Source: Rothia nasimurium (GTDB taxonomy: Bacteria; Actinomycetota; Actinomycetes; Actinomycetales; Micrococcaceae). From it: a DNA stretch of 64,000 nt. The stretch is from contig NZ_CAKMSR010000002.1 of assembly GCF_928381705.1 (NCBI RefSeq), positions 186,001 through 250,000 of the forward strand, in the 5' to 3' direction. This document shows, piece after piece, positions 17,515-26,654 of the stretch (its first letter is position 1; every line of letters begins with the position of its first letter). The notes below the pieces were generated by a model. That model was not told where the DNA came from. It saw nothing but the letters and a program-made list of their open reading frames with translations, and searched no databases. The position numbers and the translations under genes are program-made.

Positions 17515-18608
17515 ACGCGGGCCGCCTTCAGTACTTCGTCTGCCATAACCTGCGCAGCATCGCGGATGCCGTGCCGGTAGGACTTTTCTGCCATGTCGGT
17601 AAGTTTATCGGTGTCTGCTAGCAGGGCCGGTACATTCTGACGGAACCAGCTAGCGGTGAAATCTGAGTCGTCCACCAGCAGGGCTGCCCCGGCCGCCACC
17701 AGAGAGCGGGCGTTGAGAGCCTGCTCGCCGTTACCGATGGGTAGGGGAACAAAGATAGCCGGTAGGCCCACGGCAGCGACCTCGCTGACGGTTGCCGCAC
17801 CAGAGCGCACAATCATGAGGTCAGCAGCGGCGTAGACATCTTCCATGGAGGTAATGAACTCAACCTGCTGGTAGCCGGGGGCTGTGCGGAGCTGGCCGGA
17901 CTCGTCCTTAACCGCCTTGTCACGACCGGTGATGTGCAGCAGCTGGTAGCCTGCCGGGCCAATCTCGTCGATGATTTCGGCAACTGCCCGGTTAAGGCTC
18001 AAGGCTCCCAGAGACCCACCGGTGACCGCCAGGGTGGGCAGGGCCGGGTCAAGGCCCAGACGCTCCCGGGCAGCCCCCTGTTCAGAAGCGCGGTCGAGGT
18101 CGGCGATGTTCTGGCGCATGGGCATACCCACGGTGCGAGCACCGGCGATGGGGGTATCGGGGAAGGCGGTAGCTACCAGGGCAGCCTTCTTCGCGCCCAC
18201 CTTGTTGGCGAGGCCGGGCTTGGCGTTGGCCTCGTGAATCACTACGGGCACACCCAGCTTGCGGGCTGCCAGGTACATGGGGGTGCACACGTAACCACCC
18301 ACGCCCACCAGGACGTCCGCCCCGGTATCGGTCAGAATCTTCTCGGCCTGCTTGAGCGAGGCCCGGAACCGGCCGGGGAACTTGATGGCGTCAAGGTTGG
18401 GGCGGCGGGGGAAGGGAACTTTCGGGATGAAGCTGATGTCGTAGCCCGCTGCCGGTACTAGCCGGGCCTCCATGCTGTTTTCGGTGCCGACGGTCATGAT
18501 GGTGACGTCGGGCTCGCGCTCCTGGAGGGCTCGGGCGATAGCCAGCATGGGGTTGATATGCCCGGCTGTGCCTCCGCCTGCCAGCACGACAGTGGGTGCG
18601 TGGGTCAT
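17511..18608 (-). CDS. murG: UDP-N-acetylglucosamine transferase MurG (lipid II synthase)
   Basis: The 365-residue membrane-associated glycosyltransferase that converts lipid I to lipid II. The N-terminal domain has the G-loop GGGTAGHINPMLAIA, the second G-loop region is GVGGYVCTPM, and the C-terminal domain has TGGSLGALSLN and the UDP-GlcNAc-binding MIVRSGAATVSE and PLPIGNGEQALNA segments. The start at ATG 18608 has GGGAG upstream. It follows ftsW after a 99-bp gap and overlaps murC by 4 nt. Confidence 0.98.
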   Translation of the reverse strand: MTHAPTVVLAGGGTAGHINPMLAIARALQEREPDVTIMTVGTENSMEARLVPAAGYDISFIPKVPFPRRPNLDAIKFPGRFRASLKQAEKILTDTGADVLVGVGGYVCTPMYLAARKLGVPVVIHEANAKPGLANKVGAKKAALVATAFPDTPIAGARTVGMPMRQNIADLDRASEQGAARERLGLDPALPTLAVTGGSLGALSLNRAVAEIIDEIGPAGYQLLHITGRDKAVKDESGQLRTAPGYQQVEFITSMEDVYAAADLMIVRSGAATVSEVAAVGLPAIFVPLPIGNGEQALNARSLVAAGAALLVDDSDFTASWFRQNVPALLADTDKLTDMAEKSYRHGIRDAAQVMADEVLKAARV

Positions 18609-18707
18609 CAGGTTTCACTCCCTTAGTGTTCTGTTTCGACCCTTAGTTTACGCGGATTGGGCCACAGGTACATCTTGAGGCCCCTGGTCGTGAGCCACCT
18701 TACCCCC

Positions 18708-20489
18708 TTAGTGCTCCTCGGGGAGCTTGCGGGCTTTGCGGATAGTGCGCAGGCCAGCAGGGAGTTTTTGCTCCTTGGGGGTGGGGGCTTGCGGCTCGGT
18801 GGTCTGCGGCTTGGCTGCGGTGGTGGGCGCAACCGGGCGGGCAGGGTGCTGGGGCTGAGCCGCAGTGGTGCGGGTGTGAGCCTGCTGCACGCTGGCAGAG
18901 GGGCGGGCGCCGCTGGCCGAGCTAGAGCGTCGGGCCATAGCGGCCTCGGCACTGGCTTCAGCTGACAGGGGGCTTGACCGGCGGACGGTCTGGGCGGACG
19001 GACGCGCCGTAGCTGCCGAGGGCCTCACGGTGCGCGCACTCCCCTGGGCGCGTTGAGGGGCGGACGCCGCCGGGCGGGCCGGGGTGCGCCCGTCGACGAG
19101 GGCGCCCAGGCGGGTGGTGAGCTTATCGAGAGTCCAGCCTGTGCCGTCGGGGTCTGCGGCGATGATGGCCTGCTCCCGCTCAGCGATACGGGCCAGAGCA
19201 AGGCGGCGGGCGGCGTCCTTTTGCATCTTGCTGTTGGCGATGCCGGTACGCTCCCCCACAATCGGGTTGAGGGGGGTCTGTCGGGCAAAGGCGATGAGGA
19301 TACCGATGCCGGTCAGTGACGAGACCAGGGCGGAACCACCGGCAGAAATAAAGGGCAGGGGCACACCGATGACGGGCATAAGCCCTACCACCATAGCGAT
19401 GTTGAGCAGGGCCTGGCCGGCGATCCAGGTGATGATGCCAATGGTGGCGTAGCGAATAAAGAGGTCAGAGGAGCGCAGCAGGATACGCATAGCGCAGTAG
19501 ATTAGGGCTGCGTAGAGCAGCAGCACAGCGATAGCACCAATCAGACCCAGTTCTTCACCGACCACCGCAAAAATATAGTCGTTGTGGGCTTCAGGCAGGT
19601 AGTTGTACTTCTGGCGGGACTGGCCCAGGCCCACGCCCCAGAAGCCGCCGGTAGCGAGTGCTGCCAGGCCAGAGTTGGCCTGGTCGCAGGTGGCCTCAAC
19701 GCAGTCGCGCCAGAAGGCAAAGGTGTTGAAGAGACGCTCGATGCGGTTGGGGCTGATGGCTACCATCATGATGGCGGCCAAGGTGCCCAGGCCCGCGCTA
19801 ATCATCACTAGCCCGCGGGAGGGGCGGGCTGCCAGGAAGATTGCGCTGAAGAAGAGGGCGTAGATGAGTACGGTACCCACGTCGTGGCCTGCCAGAATCA
19901 GGGTGACAATCAGGCCAAAGCCGAGGAGGGCGGGAATGAGCCCCTTGTAGGCGGTCTGGGCCAGGGTTCCCCGGTCGATGCGCCCCTGACGGGAGTAGAC
20001 CGAGGCCAGCCAGAGAATCATGATGGGCTTGGCGAATTCTGAGGGCTGAATCGAGAAACCAGCGATGTTGATCCAGTTGCGGTTGCCGTTGACGGTGCTA
20101 CCTACAAAAATCACGGCGATGAGCAGTAGGGCTGCTGCCCCCAGCAGGGTGTGCGCTACCCAGGGCCGCCGGTACCAGATGACCGGTACCAGGTAGCCCA
20201 CGATCAGCATAGCAACGAGACCCAGTATCGCGAACATGCCCTGGGAGCGGGCCTGGCTGAAGGCACCTGCGCCCGATGAAATCTGTTCCACGCTTGAGGC
20301 AGAGAGCACCATCATCACGCCGAAGAGGGTGAGCACGGTGGCGGTCACTACCAGCACGATGGGCACATCGGTCAGCACCATGGATCCCAAACGTACCTGG
20401 GCGTTCTCCCAGGTGGTCCGGGATTTCTCCCACAGACGCCGAATCAAGCCAGGACGCTGCGGTGACCGGGGTTCTGCTGCCAGGCTCAT
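18708..20489 (-). CDS. ftsW: Septal SEDS glycosyltransferase FtsW, with long C-terminal tail
   Basis: The polytopic SEDS protein that polymerises lipid II at the septum together with the class B PBP FtsI. About ten membrane helices are seen, with the family motifs IQPSEFAKPIMILW, EAHNDYIFAVVGEELG and GLMPVIGVPLPFISAGG. The core ends near residue 400. The remaining 190 residues are a disordered cytoplasmic tail that is rich in Ala, Pro, Ser and Arg. FtsW proteins of E. coli and B. subtilis (about 400-415 residues) lack such a tail; long tails are known in actinobacteria, where they bind FtsZ. It sits between murD and murG. Confidence 0.97.
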   Translation of the reverse strand: MSLAAEPRSPQRPGLIRRLWEKSRTTWENAQVRLGSMVLTDVPIVLVVTATVLTLFGVMMVLSASSVEQISSGAGAFSQARSQGMFAILGLVAMLIVGYLVPVIWYRRPWVAHTLLGAAALLLIAVIFVGSTVNGNRNWINIAGFSIQPSEFAKPIMILWLASVYSRQGRIDRGTLAQTAYKGLIPALLGFGLIVTLILAGHDVGTVLIYALFFSAIFLAARPSRGLVMISAGLGTLAAIMMVAISPNRIERLFNTFAFWRDCVEATCDQANSGLAALATGGFWGVGLGQSRQKYNYLPEAHNDYIFAVVGEELGLIGAIAVLLLYAALIYCAMRILLRSSDLFIRYATIGIITWIAGQALLNIAMVVGLMPVIGVPLPFISAGGSALVSSLTGIGILIAFARQTPLNPIVGERTGIANSKMQKDAARRLALARIAEREQAIIAADPDGTGWTLDKLTTRLGALVDGRTPARPAASAPQRAQGSARTVRPSAATARPSAQTVRRSSPLSAEASAEAAMARRSSSASGARPSASVQQAHTRTTAAQPQHPARPVAPTTAAKPQTTEPQAPTPKEQKLPAGLRTIRKARKLPEEH

Positions 20490-20603
20490 AGTCTTTTCGC
20501 TTCTCTTCTCTCGGGTGAGGACGCCCCACCGTAGGTGCGGTTAAAGGTGAGGGAGGGTGGGAACCAGTGGTTACTGATTGCCCGCCCTCCGCACAGATAG
20601 GTT

Positions 20604-22139
20604 CTAGGAATTGATCTGGTTGACCAGGTCAGCTACCGCGTCGATGAAGGCGTTGCCGCGTTCAGCGTACGAGGTGAACTGGTCCATTGAGGCTGCTGCA
20701 GGGGCCATGAGCACGGTATCGTTCTGTTCCGAAATCTCGTGGGCCTTGGCAACCGCCAGTTTCATGACGGCCCGTCCGTCTCTGGCATCAGCCAGCAGGG
20801 AGCTCTCGCTGATCTTGTAGACCGGCACGTCCGGGGCCTGCTCAGCCAGGGCAGATACCAGGGCTGCGGTGTCGGTGCCGATCATGACCACGGCCTTGAG
20901 GCGGTCCTTGTGTTCAGCAACCAGCTCGTCGTAGGTCACGCCCTTCGACAGGCCACCGGCTACCCAAATCACGGGGTTGAAAGAGGCCAAGGAAGCATTC
21001 GCTGCGTGGGGGTTGGTGGCCTTAGAATCGTTGACCCAGAGTACCCCGTGGGTGTTGGCCACCAGCTGGATGCGGTGGGCGCCAGGTTCGTAGTTCTGCA
21101 GGCCTGCCTTGACCTGTTCAGGTTCAATACCGGCGGCCCGGGTCAGGGCAGCGGCAACCAGGGCGTTTTCTACGGTGTGCTTGGTCGGCAGCTGGCCGGT
21201 ATCTGCTACCTCAGCCACTTCCAGGGCCTGGTTGCGGCGGTCGTCAAGGAAGGCCCGGTCAATGAGCAGACCGTCAATCACACCCAGCATGGAAAGACCG
21301 GGAGTATCTGCCCAGAAACCGATGGCGCGAGCGCCCTCGACGACGTCCGCCTCTTCGACCATCTGCACGATCTCGGGGTAGTTGGCATTGAAGATGCAGG
21401 CTACCTGGGTGTTCTCGTAGATACGGGCTTTATCGGCTAGATAGTTATCGTAGCCCTCGTGCCAGTCAACGTGGTCTTCTGCCACGTTGAGTACAACGGA
21501 CGCCAGGGGTGACATGGAGTAGGTCCAGTGCAGTTGGAAGCTTGAGAGCTCAACGGCAAAGAAGTCGTAGTCAACGGGGTCGCGCAGGGCGTCCAGGATA
21601 GGGGTGCCGACGTTGCCCACGGCAATAGCCTTGTAGCCTGCGGTCTGCAAGATAGATTCGGTCATGCCCACGGTGGTGGTTTTACCGTTGGTGCCGGTAA
21701 TGGCCAGCCAGGGGGCGACCTTGCGTCCTTCGCGCTGACGTAGACGCCAGGCCAGCTCAACGTCACCCCAGATTTGAATCTTCTGGGCTACAGCATCTGC
21801 CAGGATGCCCAGAGTAGGGGCAAGGCCGGGTGATGTGACGACCAGGTCAGCGGGCTGCCCCTCGACCAGGGGCAGGGCGTCCATGGCTCCGGTGCCCAGC
21901 ACTGATCCGGCAGCGCCCACAATCTTGAGGGTATCGGCCTTACCGCGAGTAGCTTCGTTGTCGTTACCGTCCACCACGACCACGCGGGCGCCCAGTTCAA
22001 TCAGGGTATCGGCAGCTGAAAAACCTGAGATACCCAAACCGGCTACGACCACGCGCAGGCCGGCCCAGTCAGACTCCCAGCTGGTCAGCTTTTCCAGGCG
22101 TTCATACCCGTAGACGGGGTTGGCATTAGTTGCCTGCAT
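20604..22139 (-). CDS. murD: UDP-N-acetylmuramoylalanine--D-glutamate ligase
   Basis: MurD adds D-glutamate to UDP-MurNAc-L-Ala. The 511-residue protein has an N-terminal Rossmann domain (VVAGLGISGFSAADTL), the ATP P-loop in AITGTNGKTTTVGM, and the C-terminal domain with WVNDSKATNPHAA. It starts at ATG 22139, whose last transcribed base arrangement overlaps the mraY TAA stop by one base. About 20 residues precede the first conserved strand, somewhat longer than in E. coli. A GC-rich hairpin (20552-20561 with 20581-20590) lies in the 114-bp gap before ftsW. Confidence 0.98.
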   Translation of the reverse strand: MQATNANPVYGYERLEKLTSWESDWAGLRVVVAGLGISGFSAADTLIELGARVVVVDGNDNEATRGKADTLKIVGAAGSVLGTGAMDALPLVEGQPADLVVTSPGLAPTLGILADAVAQKIQIWGDVELAWRLRQREGRKVAPWLAITGTNGKTTTVGMTESILQTAGYKAIAVGNVGTPILDALRDPVDYDFFAVELSSFQLHWTYSMSPLASVVLNVAEDHVDWHEGYDNYLADKARIYENTQVACIFNANYPEIVQMVEEADVVEGARAIGFWADTPGLSMLGVIDGLLIDRAFLDDRRNQALEVAEVADTGQLPTKHTVENALVAAALTRAAGIEPEQVKAGLQNYEPGAHRIQLVANTHGVLWVNDSKATNPHAANASLASFNPVIWVAGGLSKGVTYDELVAEHKDRLKAVVMIGTDTAALVSALAEQAPDVPVYKISESSLLADARDGRAVMKLAVAKAHEISEQNDTVLMAPAAASMDQFTSYAERGNAFIDAVADLVNQINS

Positions 22140-23257
22140 TAGAAAACACCTCCGTTGCTCAGTAGCCAGTCACCGTAGAAGATGCCCAATGCGATAGCCA
22201 CAAACAGGCCAGCGAGAATCCAGAAGCGGATTACTACGTTCACTTCGGTCCAGCCCTTGAGCTCAAAGTGGTGTTGCAGGGGGGCCATGCGGAAGACGCG
22301 CTTGCCCCCGCTCATCTTGAAGTAGCCCACCTGAATAATGACGGAGAGGGCAATCATCACGAAGAGGCCTGCGATAATCGGCAGAAGCATCTGGGTGCGG
22401 GTGATGATAGCGAAAGCAGCTAGCGCACCGCCCAGGCCCAGGGAGCCGGTATCGCCCATGAAGATGGTGGCCGGTGAGGTGTTCCACCAGAGGAAGCCGA
22501 TCAGGGCACCAATCAGGGAGGCAGCCAGCATAGCCATCTGCCCTGAATCGGGTACCTCGTAGCAGACGTTATCGAGGGAGCCGGGGGCGCACAGGTGCTG
22601 CTGCTGCCACATAGAAATCAGCAGGTAGCCGCTGAATACCATGATGGCAGCACCGGTTGCTAAACCGTCCAGGCCGTCGGTGAGGTTTACCGCGTTGGTG
22701 GTGGCGGTAGCAATCAGGTTGGCCCAGATGATGAAGAGGATAATACCCACCACAGGCCCGGCAAAGGCCAGATCGAGCCAGGAGATGTCGCGGGTGAAGG
22801 AGAGGTTGAAGGAGGCAGGTGACCAGCCGCGTTCGTCCTTAATCAGCAGGGCGCCCACAGCAAAGAGGGTACCGATCAGCCCCTGGAGCACAATCTTGCC
22901 CTTGGGGGTCAGGCCCTCACTCTGCTTCTTCCAAATCTTCTGGAAGTCGTCGATGAAGCCAACGCCAGCCATACCCAGCATGAGGAACATAGCCAAAAGA
23001 ACCGAGGCGGACGGAGCCAGGCTAGTCCCGGTGAGCAGGGCTGAGAGGCCCAGGGCCAGGAAGAAACCGAGGACGGTTGCTGCCATCATCATGACACCGC
23101 CCATGGTGGGGGTGCCCCGTTTGGTCTGGTGTGAGGTGGGGCCGTCTTCGCGAATAAACTGGCCGAACTGCTGCTTCACCAACCATTTGGTGTAGAGCGG
23201 GGTTCCGGCGATCGAGATGATCAGGCCGAAAGCGGCAGCCAACAGGATAGAAATCAT
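22139..23257 (-). CDS. mraY: Phospho-N-acetylmuramoyl-pentapeptide transferase
   Basis: The ten-helix integral membrane enzyme that links UDP-MurNAc-pentapeptide to undecaprenyl phosphate, making lipid I. Diagnostic segments are the cytoplasmic loop GTPTMGGVMMM, the aspartate pair in GVGFIDDFQK, the catalytic NLTDGLDGLATG and the C-terminal APLQHHFELKGW histidine motif. The 372-residue length is typical. It ends by overlapping the murD start and begins 21 nt after murF. Confidence 0.98.
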   Translation of the reverse strand: MISILLAAAFGLIISIAGTPLYTKWLVKQQFGQFIREDGPTSHQTKRGTPTMGGVMMMAATVLGFFLALGLSALLTGTSLAPSASVLLAMFLMLGMAGVGFIDDFQKIWKKQSEGLTPKGKIVLQGLIGTLFAVGALLIKDERGWSPASFNLSFTRDISWLDLAFAGPVVGIILFIIWANLIATATTNAVNLTDGLDGLATGAAIMVFSGYLLISMWQQQHLCAPGSLDNVCYEVPDSGQMAMLAASLIGALIGFLWWNTSPATIFMGDTGSLGLGGALAAFAIITRTQMLLPIIAGLFVMIALSVIIQVGYFKMSGGKRVFRMAPLQHHFELKGWTEVNVVIRFWILAGLFVAIALGIFYGDWLLSNGGVF

Positions 23258-23278
23258 GCGGTGTCTGTGCCTTCCCGG

Positions 23279-24874
23279 TTATGAGTTATCTGTAGTCTTG
23301 GCGGCAGCATCGGGCTGGGCGCCACTGTCTGAGTTTAGTGCCTGAACAAAGTCACCGGCGCTTAACCAGGGCTGTGATTGCCCATTATCACGCTCGGTAT
23401 GGGTGAGGTTGCCCTCATAGTCGGCAACTTTTTGCCCGAGAAGGCCCAGGCCAGCCCCATTGGAGGACTTGAAGAGGACGATATCACCCGGCTCAAGAGC
23501 GCCACGCAGGAGCTCGAAGGCTTCGTCGGTGCTGGCAACCCAGGTTGCCTCATTGCCCCAGGAACCTTCAAGGTGGGCGGTGTTGTAGATGGGCTTGGCA
23601 ATATCCCCAACAGCAATGAGTTTGGAGATGTTGAGGCGTACGGCTAGCTGACCGATACGGTCGTGTTCGGTGAGGGTCTGGTCGCCCAGTTCCAGCATGG
23701 GACCGAGGACGGCCCAGGTGCGGTTGGTTGAGGGCAGACGGCCCAGCTGGGCTAGGGTCTGCAGGGCAGCGGTCATGGATTCGGGGTTGGCGTTGTAGGC
23801 GTCGTTAATGACGGTCACGCCGTCGGCCCGGTCGGTACGCTGCATGCGCCATTTGGAGGCTGCCCCAGCGGTGTTGAGCTGCTGGGCAATGCGGTCGGGA
23901 GCAATTCCTACCTGGTAGGCAACGGTGGCTGCCGCCAGAAGGTTATAGACGTGGTGTTCACCGATGAGCTGGGAGCTCACTTCGTAGGCCTGCCCGTCGG
24001 GGAAGGTCAGGGTGAAGGCGGGTTTGCCTTCATCGGTGGTGGTGAGGTTGGACGCCGTCATGCGGTTTTCTGCCACGCCGGGGTTAGCGGTGTGGGTTAG
24101 TTCCGCTTCGCGTCCTTCAACGCCGAAGTAGGTGACGGGGGTGGACGCCCGGTTCAGCATGCGCCTCACCCGGTAGTCGTCGATGTTCAGGCCCAGGCCC
24201 AGACGGACGCCCTCGGCCATCTCGCCCTTGGTTGCTTCGATGTTATCGACGCCACCAAATTCCCCGGCGTGGGCGGTGCCCACCTTGAGTACAACGCCGT
24301 AGTCCGGGGAAATCATATCGGTCAGGTACTTGATGTTACCTACCCGGTCAGCGCCCATCTCAATGACCAGATACTTGGTGTCTTCTTCGGCCCGGAAGAC
24401 GGTCAGCGGTACGCCGACTTCGCCGTTGAAGGAGCCGATGGGGGCTACGGTCTTGCCCTCTGCCCCGAAGATGGCGGCCAGCAGGTCCTTGGTGGTGGTC
24501 TTACCCGCAGAGCCGGTAATACCCACGACCGTCACGTCGCCGCGCTCACGCAGGCGGGCCACGATGTAGGCGGCCAGACGGCCCATAGCCAGCACGACAT
24601 CGTCCACCAGAATGGAGGGGTAGACCTGACCAGCAGCATCCTGAACCTCACGTTCAACAAGAGCTAGAGAGGCCCCCTGCTCGAAGGCGGCGGGTAAGAA
24701 GTTATGGCCGTCCGTTACCTCACCAGGCTTAGCGATAAAGAGGCAACCGGGGCCGACCTCACGGGAGTCAGTGGTAGCAGAAGTGCAGGTCAGGGCAGAA
24801 GCACCGGCGGAGTCTAAGCCCAGCAGGGTACCCGCTACAGCTTCTTCAATCTCAAGCGCTGAAAGTTCAATCAT
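23279..24874 (-). CDS. murF: UDP-N-acetylmuramoyl-tripeptide--D-alanyl-D-alanine ligase
   Basis: MurF adds the D-Ala-D-Ala dipeptide, completing the cytoplasmic precursor. The 531-residue protein has the N-terminal UDP-binding domain, the P-loop GITGSAGKTTTKDLL near residue 140, the VIEMGADRVGNIKYL segment and the C-terminal NDAYNANPESM motif diagnostic of MurF. A roughly 40-residue C-terminal extension rich in Gly, Ala and Asp exceeds the E. coli enzyme. It lies 15 nt after murE, on the same transcript. Confidence 0.98.
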   Translation of the reverse strand: MIELSALEIEEAVAGTLLGLDSAGASALTCTSATTDSREVGPGCLFIAKPGEVTDGHNFLPAAFEQGASLALVEREVQDAAGQVYPSILVDDVVLAMGRLAAYIVARLRERGDVTVVGITGSAGKTTTKDLLAAIFGAEGKTVAPIGSFNGEVGVPLTVFRAEEDTKYLVIEMGADRVGNIKYLTDMISPDYGVVLKVGTAHAGEFGGVDNIEATKGEMAEGVRLGLGLNIDDYRVRRMLNRASTPVTYFGVEGREAELTHTANPGVAENRMTASNLTTTDEGKPAFTLTFPDGQAYEVSSQLIGEHHVYNLLAAATVAYQVGIAPDRIAQQLNTAGAASKWRMQRTDRADGVTVINDAYNANPESMTAALQTLAQLGRLPSTNRTWAVLGPMLELGDQTLTEHDRIGQLAVRLNISKLIAVGDIAKPIYNTAHLEGSWGNEATWVASTDEAFELLRGALEPGDIVLFKSSNGAGLGLLGQKVADYEGNLTHTERDNGQSQPWLSAGDFVQALNSDSGAQPDAAAKTTDNS

Positions 24875-24889
24875 AGGTTTACCTTTAGG

Positions 24890-26584
24890 TTACTTCTGGT
24901 GGTTCTGGTAGGCCGGGAGCACGCTGAAACCGGCAGCCTGAAGAGCGCGGGCGGTCTCTACACGGTCGTCAAGCTCGATATCGGTACCGGCAACGTCCTG
25001 GGCTACCTCGTGGCCGCGGCCAGCAATCAGAATTGAGTCCTTGGGGCCAGCCAGGGCGATAGCTTCATCGATGGCAGCGGCGCGGGGCTCAATGTTGAGC
25101 ACACGCTGGGCGCGGGCCCCGGCTTCAAGAGCTGCGAGTGCACCAGACTCAACAGCCTCGCGGATAGGGGCGGGGTCTTCGCCGTGGGGGTCGTCGTCGG
25201 TCACTACCACGATATCGGCGTAGGTGGCGGCGATTTCGCCCATCAAGGGGCGCTTGGTCTGGTCACGCTCACCGGTTGCACCGAAAACAATGATGACCTT
25301 GCCGTCCTCCTCTGCCGGCTCGATTGCTTCAAGCGCACGTTTCAGGGCATCGGGGTTGTGGGCGAAGTCCACCAGGGCGGTGGGCTCGGTGGAAATCAGC
25401 TGCATACGACCGGGCACAACGGGAGTCAGGGTCTCGGTACGGGCTAGCACTTCGGTAATACGGTCGCGCTCTAGCCCGTCGCGGGCGCTCTCAAAAACCA
25501 TCACGGCGGCCAGCGCAGCGTTCGAGACGTTGAAATCAGCTGGAAGTAAGGTGGCGCTGGGCAGTTCAAAACCGTCGCCACGGCGCAGGGTAAAGGAGTG
25601 GCCAATACCGGAGCGCTCTACCTGCACCAGGGCCCAGTCCTGGGCAGCAAGGGAGGCGAGAGCGTCCGCCCCCGGCTCGTAACCGGCACCGAAGTTGGTA
25701 AAGAGGCGGACCACGGCGCGGGCCCCCAAAGCCTGAACTGCGCGCTCTGCCATGGCAAGGCCCCAGCGGTCGTCGGCGGTAATGACGGCGCGGCGGGTGC
25801 GGGCCGGGGTGAAGAGCTCGGCCTTGGAGTCGAAGTAGCTCTCCATGGTGCCGTGCAGGTCTAGGTGGTCCTGGGTGAGGTTGGTAAAGCCCGCAATGTC
25901 GTAGCGGATGCCATCGACACGGCGGTAATCCAGGGCATGGGATGACACCTCCATCGCTGCGCTGGTAATACCCTGCTCACGCATCAGAGCGATAAGGGAG
26001 TGCACGTGGGGGGACTCGGGAGTGGTGAGCTTAGAGGGAATAGCCTGACCACCGGCAAGAATCTCGATGGTACCGATCAGGCCGGTAGTGTGACCCAGGG
26101 CCTGCATGATCGAGTTGGTCATGTAGGTGGTGGTGGTCTTGCCGTTGGTACCGGTCACCGCAAAAAGGCGGGGTGCTCCCCCGCTGCTGGGCTGGGAGGC
26201 ATAGATACGGGCAGAGAGCGGCCCCACAGCGGCCCGTACCTGGTCGGTGGTCACAAGGCCCAGCCCCTCTGGGAGCCCCAGGTCACGGGCAATAGCAAGG
26301 CCAGCCTCATCGGTCAGCAGGGCGGACGCTCCCAGCTCGATAGCTGCGGGCAGGAAGGCAGCCCCGTGCACCTTAGCACCGCCCAGGGCAACGTAGAGGT
26401 CGCCGGGCTGCACCTCGCGAGAGTCCATGGTGATACCCGTGATAGGGCGGGCGGACGCCTGCACTAGCTGCGCTCCTAACCCCACCTCGGTCAGCCAGTC
26501 GGCGACCTCAGCGCCGGTGCGCTCGGTAACCTGACGGGGGCGCAACGTCTGGGCGCTACCCTCAAGTGCTCGGTTTTCTGTCAC
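24890..26584 (-). CDS. murE: UDP-N-acetylmuramoyl-tripeptide synthetase, probably L-lysine type
   Basis: MurE adds the third stem-peptide residue to UDP-MurNAc-dipeptide. The 564-residue protein has SREVQPGDLYVAL, the P-loop AVTGTNGKTTTTYM and the carbamoylated-lysine region further on. In meso-DAP enzymes the substrate motif is DNPRxED, with the Arg contacting DAP; here it is DDPHGEDP with no Arg, so L-lysine is the likelier substrate. This fits the A3-alpha L-Lys wall of Rothia and relatives. The start is taken as GTG 26584, because GGAGGG lies 7 nt upstream; a longer frame to 26788 runs back into ftsI. Confidence 0.95.
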   Translation of the reverse strand: MTENRALEGSAQTLRPRQVTERTGAEVADWLTEVGLGAQLVQASARPITGITMDSREVQPGDLYVALGGAKVHGAAFLPAAIELGASALLTDEAGLAIARDLGLPEGLGLVTTDQVRAAVGPLSARIYASQPSSGGAPRLFAVTGTNGKTTTTYMTNSIMQALGHTTGLIGTIEILAGGQAIPSKLTTPESPHVHSLIALMREQGITSAAMEVSSHALDYRRVDGIRYDIAGFTNLTQDHLDLHGTMESYFDSKAELFTPARTRRAVITADDRWGLAMAERAVQALGARAVVRLFTNFGAGYEPGADALASLAAQDWALVQVERSGIGHSFTLRRGDGFELPSATLLPADFNVSNAALAAVMVFESARDGLERDRITEVLARTETLTPVVPGRMQLISTEPTALVDFAHNPDALKRALEAIEPAEEDGKVIIVFGATGERDQTKRPLMGEIAATYADIVVVTDDDPHGEDPAPIREAVESGALAALEAGARAQRVLNIEPRAAAIDEAIALAGPKDSILIAGRGHEVAQDVAGTDIELDDRVETARALQAAGFSVLPAYQNHQK

Positions 26585-26654
26585 AGGCTTTCCCTCCAAT
26601 AGGCGGTCAATCGTTGAGGTGCGCCCTCGGGCGCGGGTGCTAGTAGGGTCTACT

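Noticed and set aside
20552..20590. GC-rich hairpin between murD and ftsW as a terminator
   Set aside because: There is no T-run on the minus strand, and a stop there would cut off ftsW, murG, murC and ftsQ.
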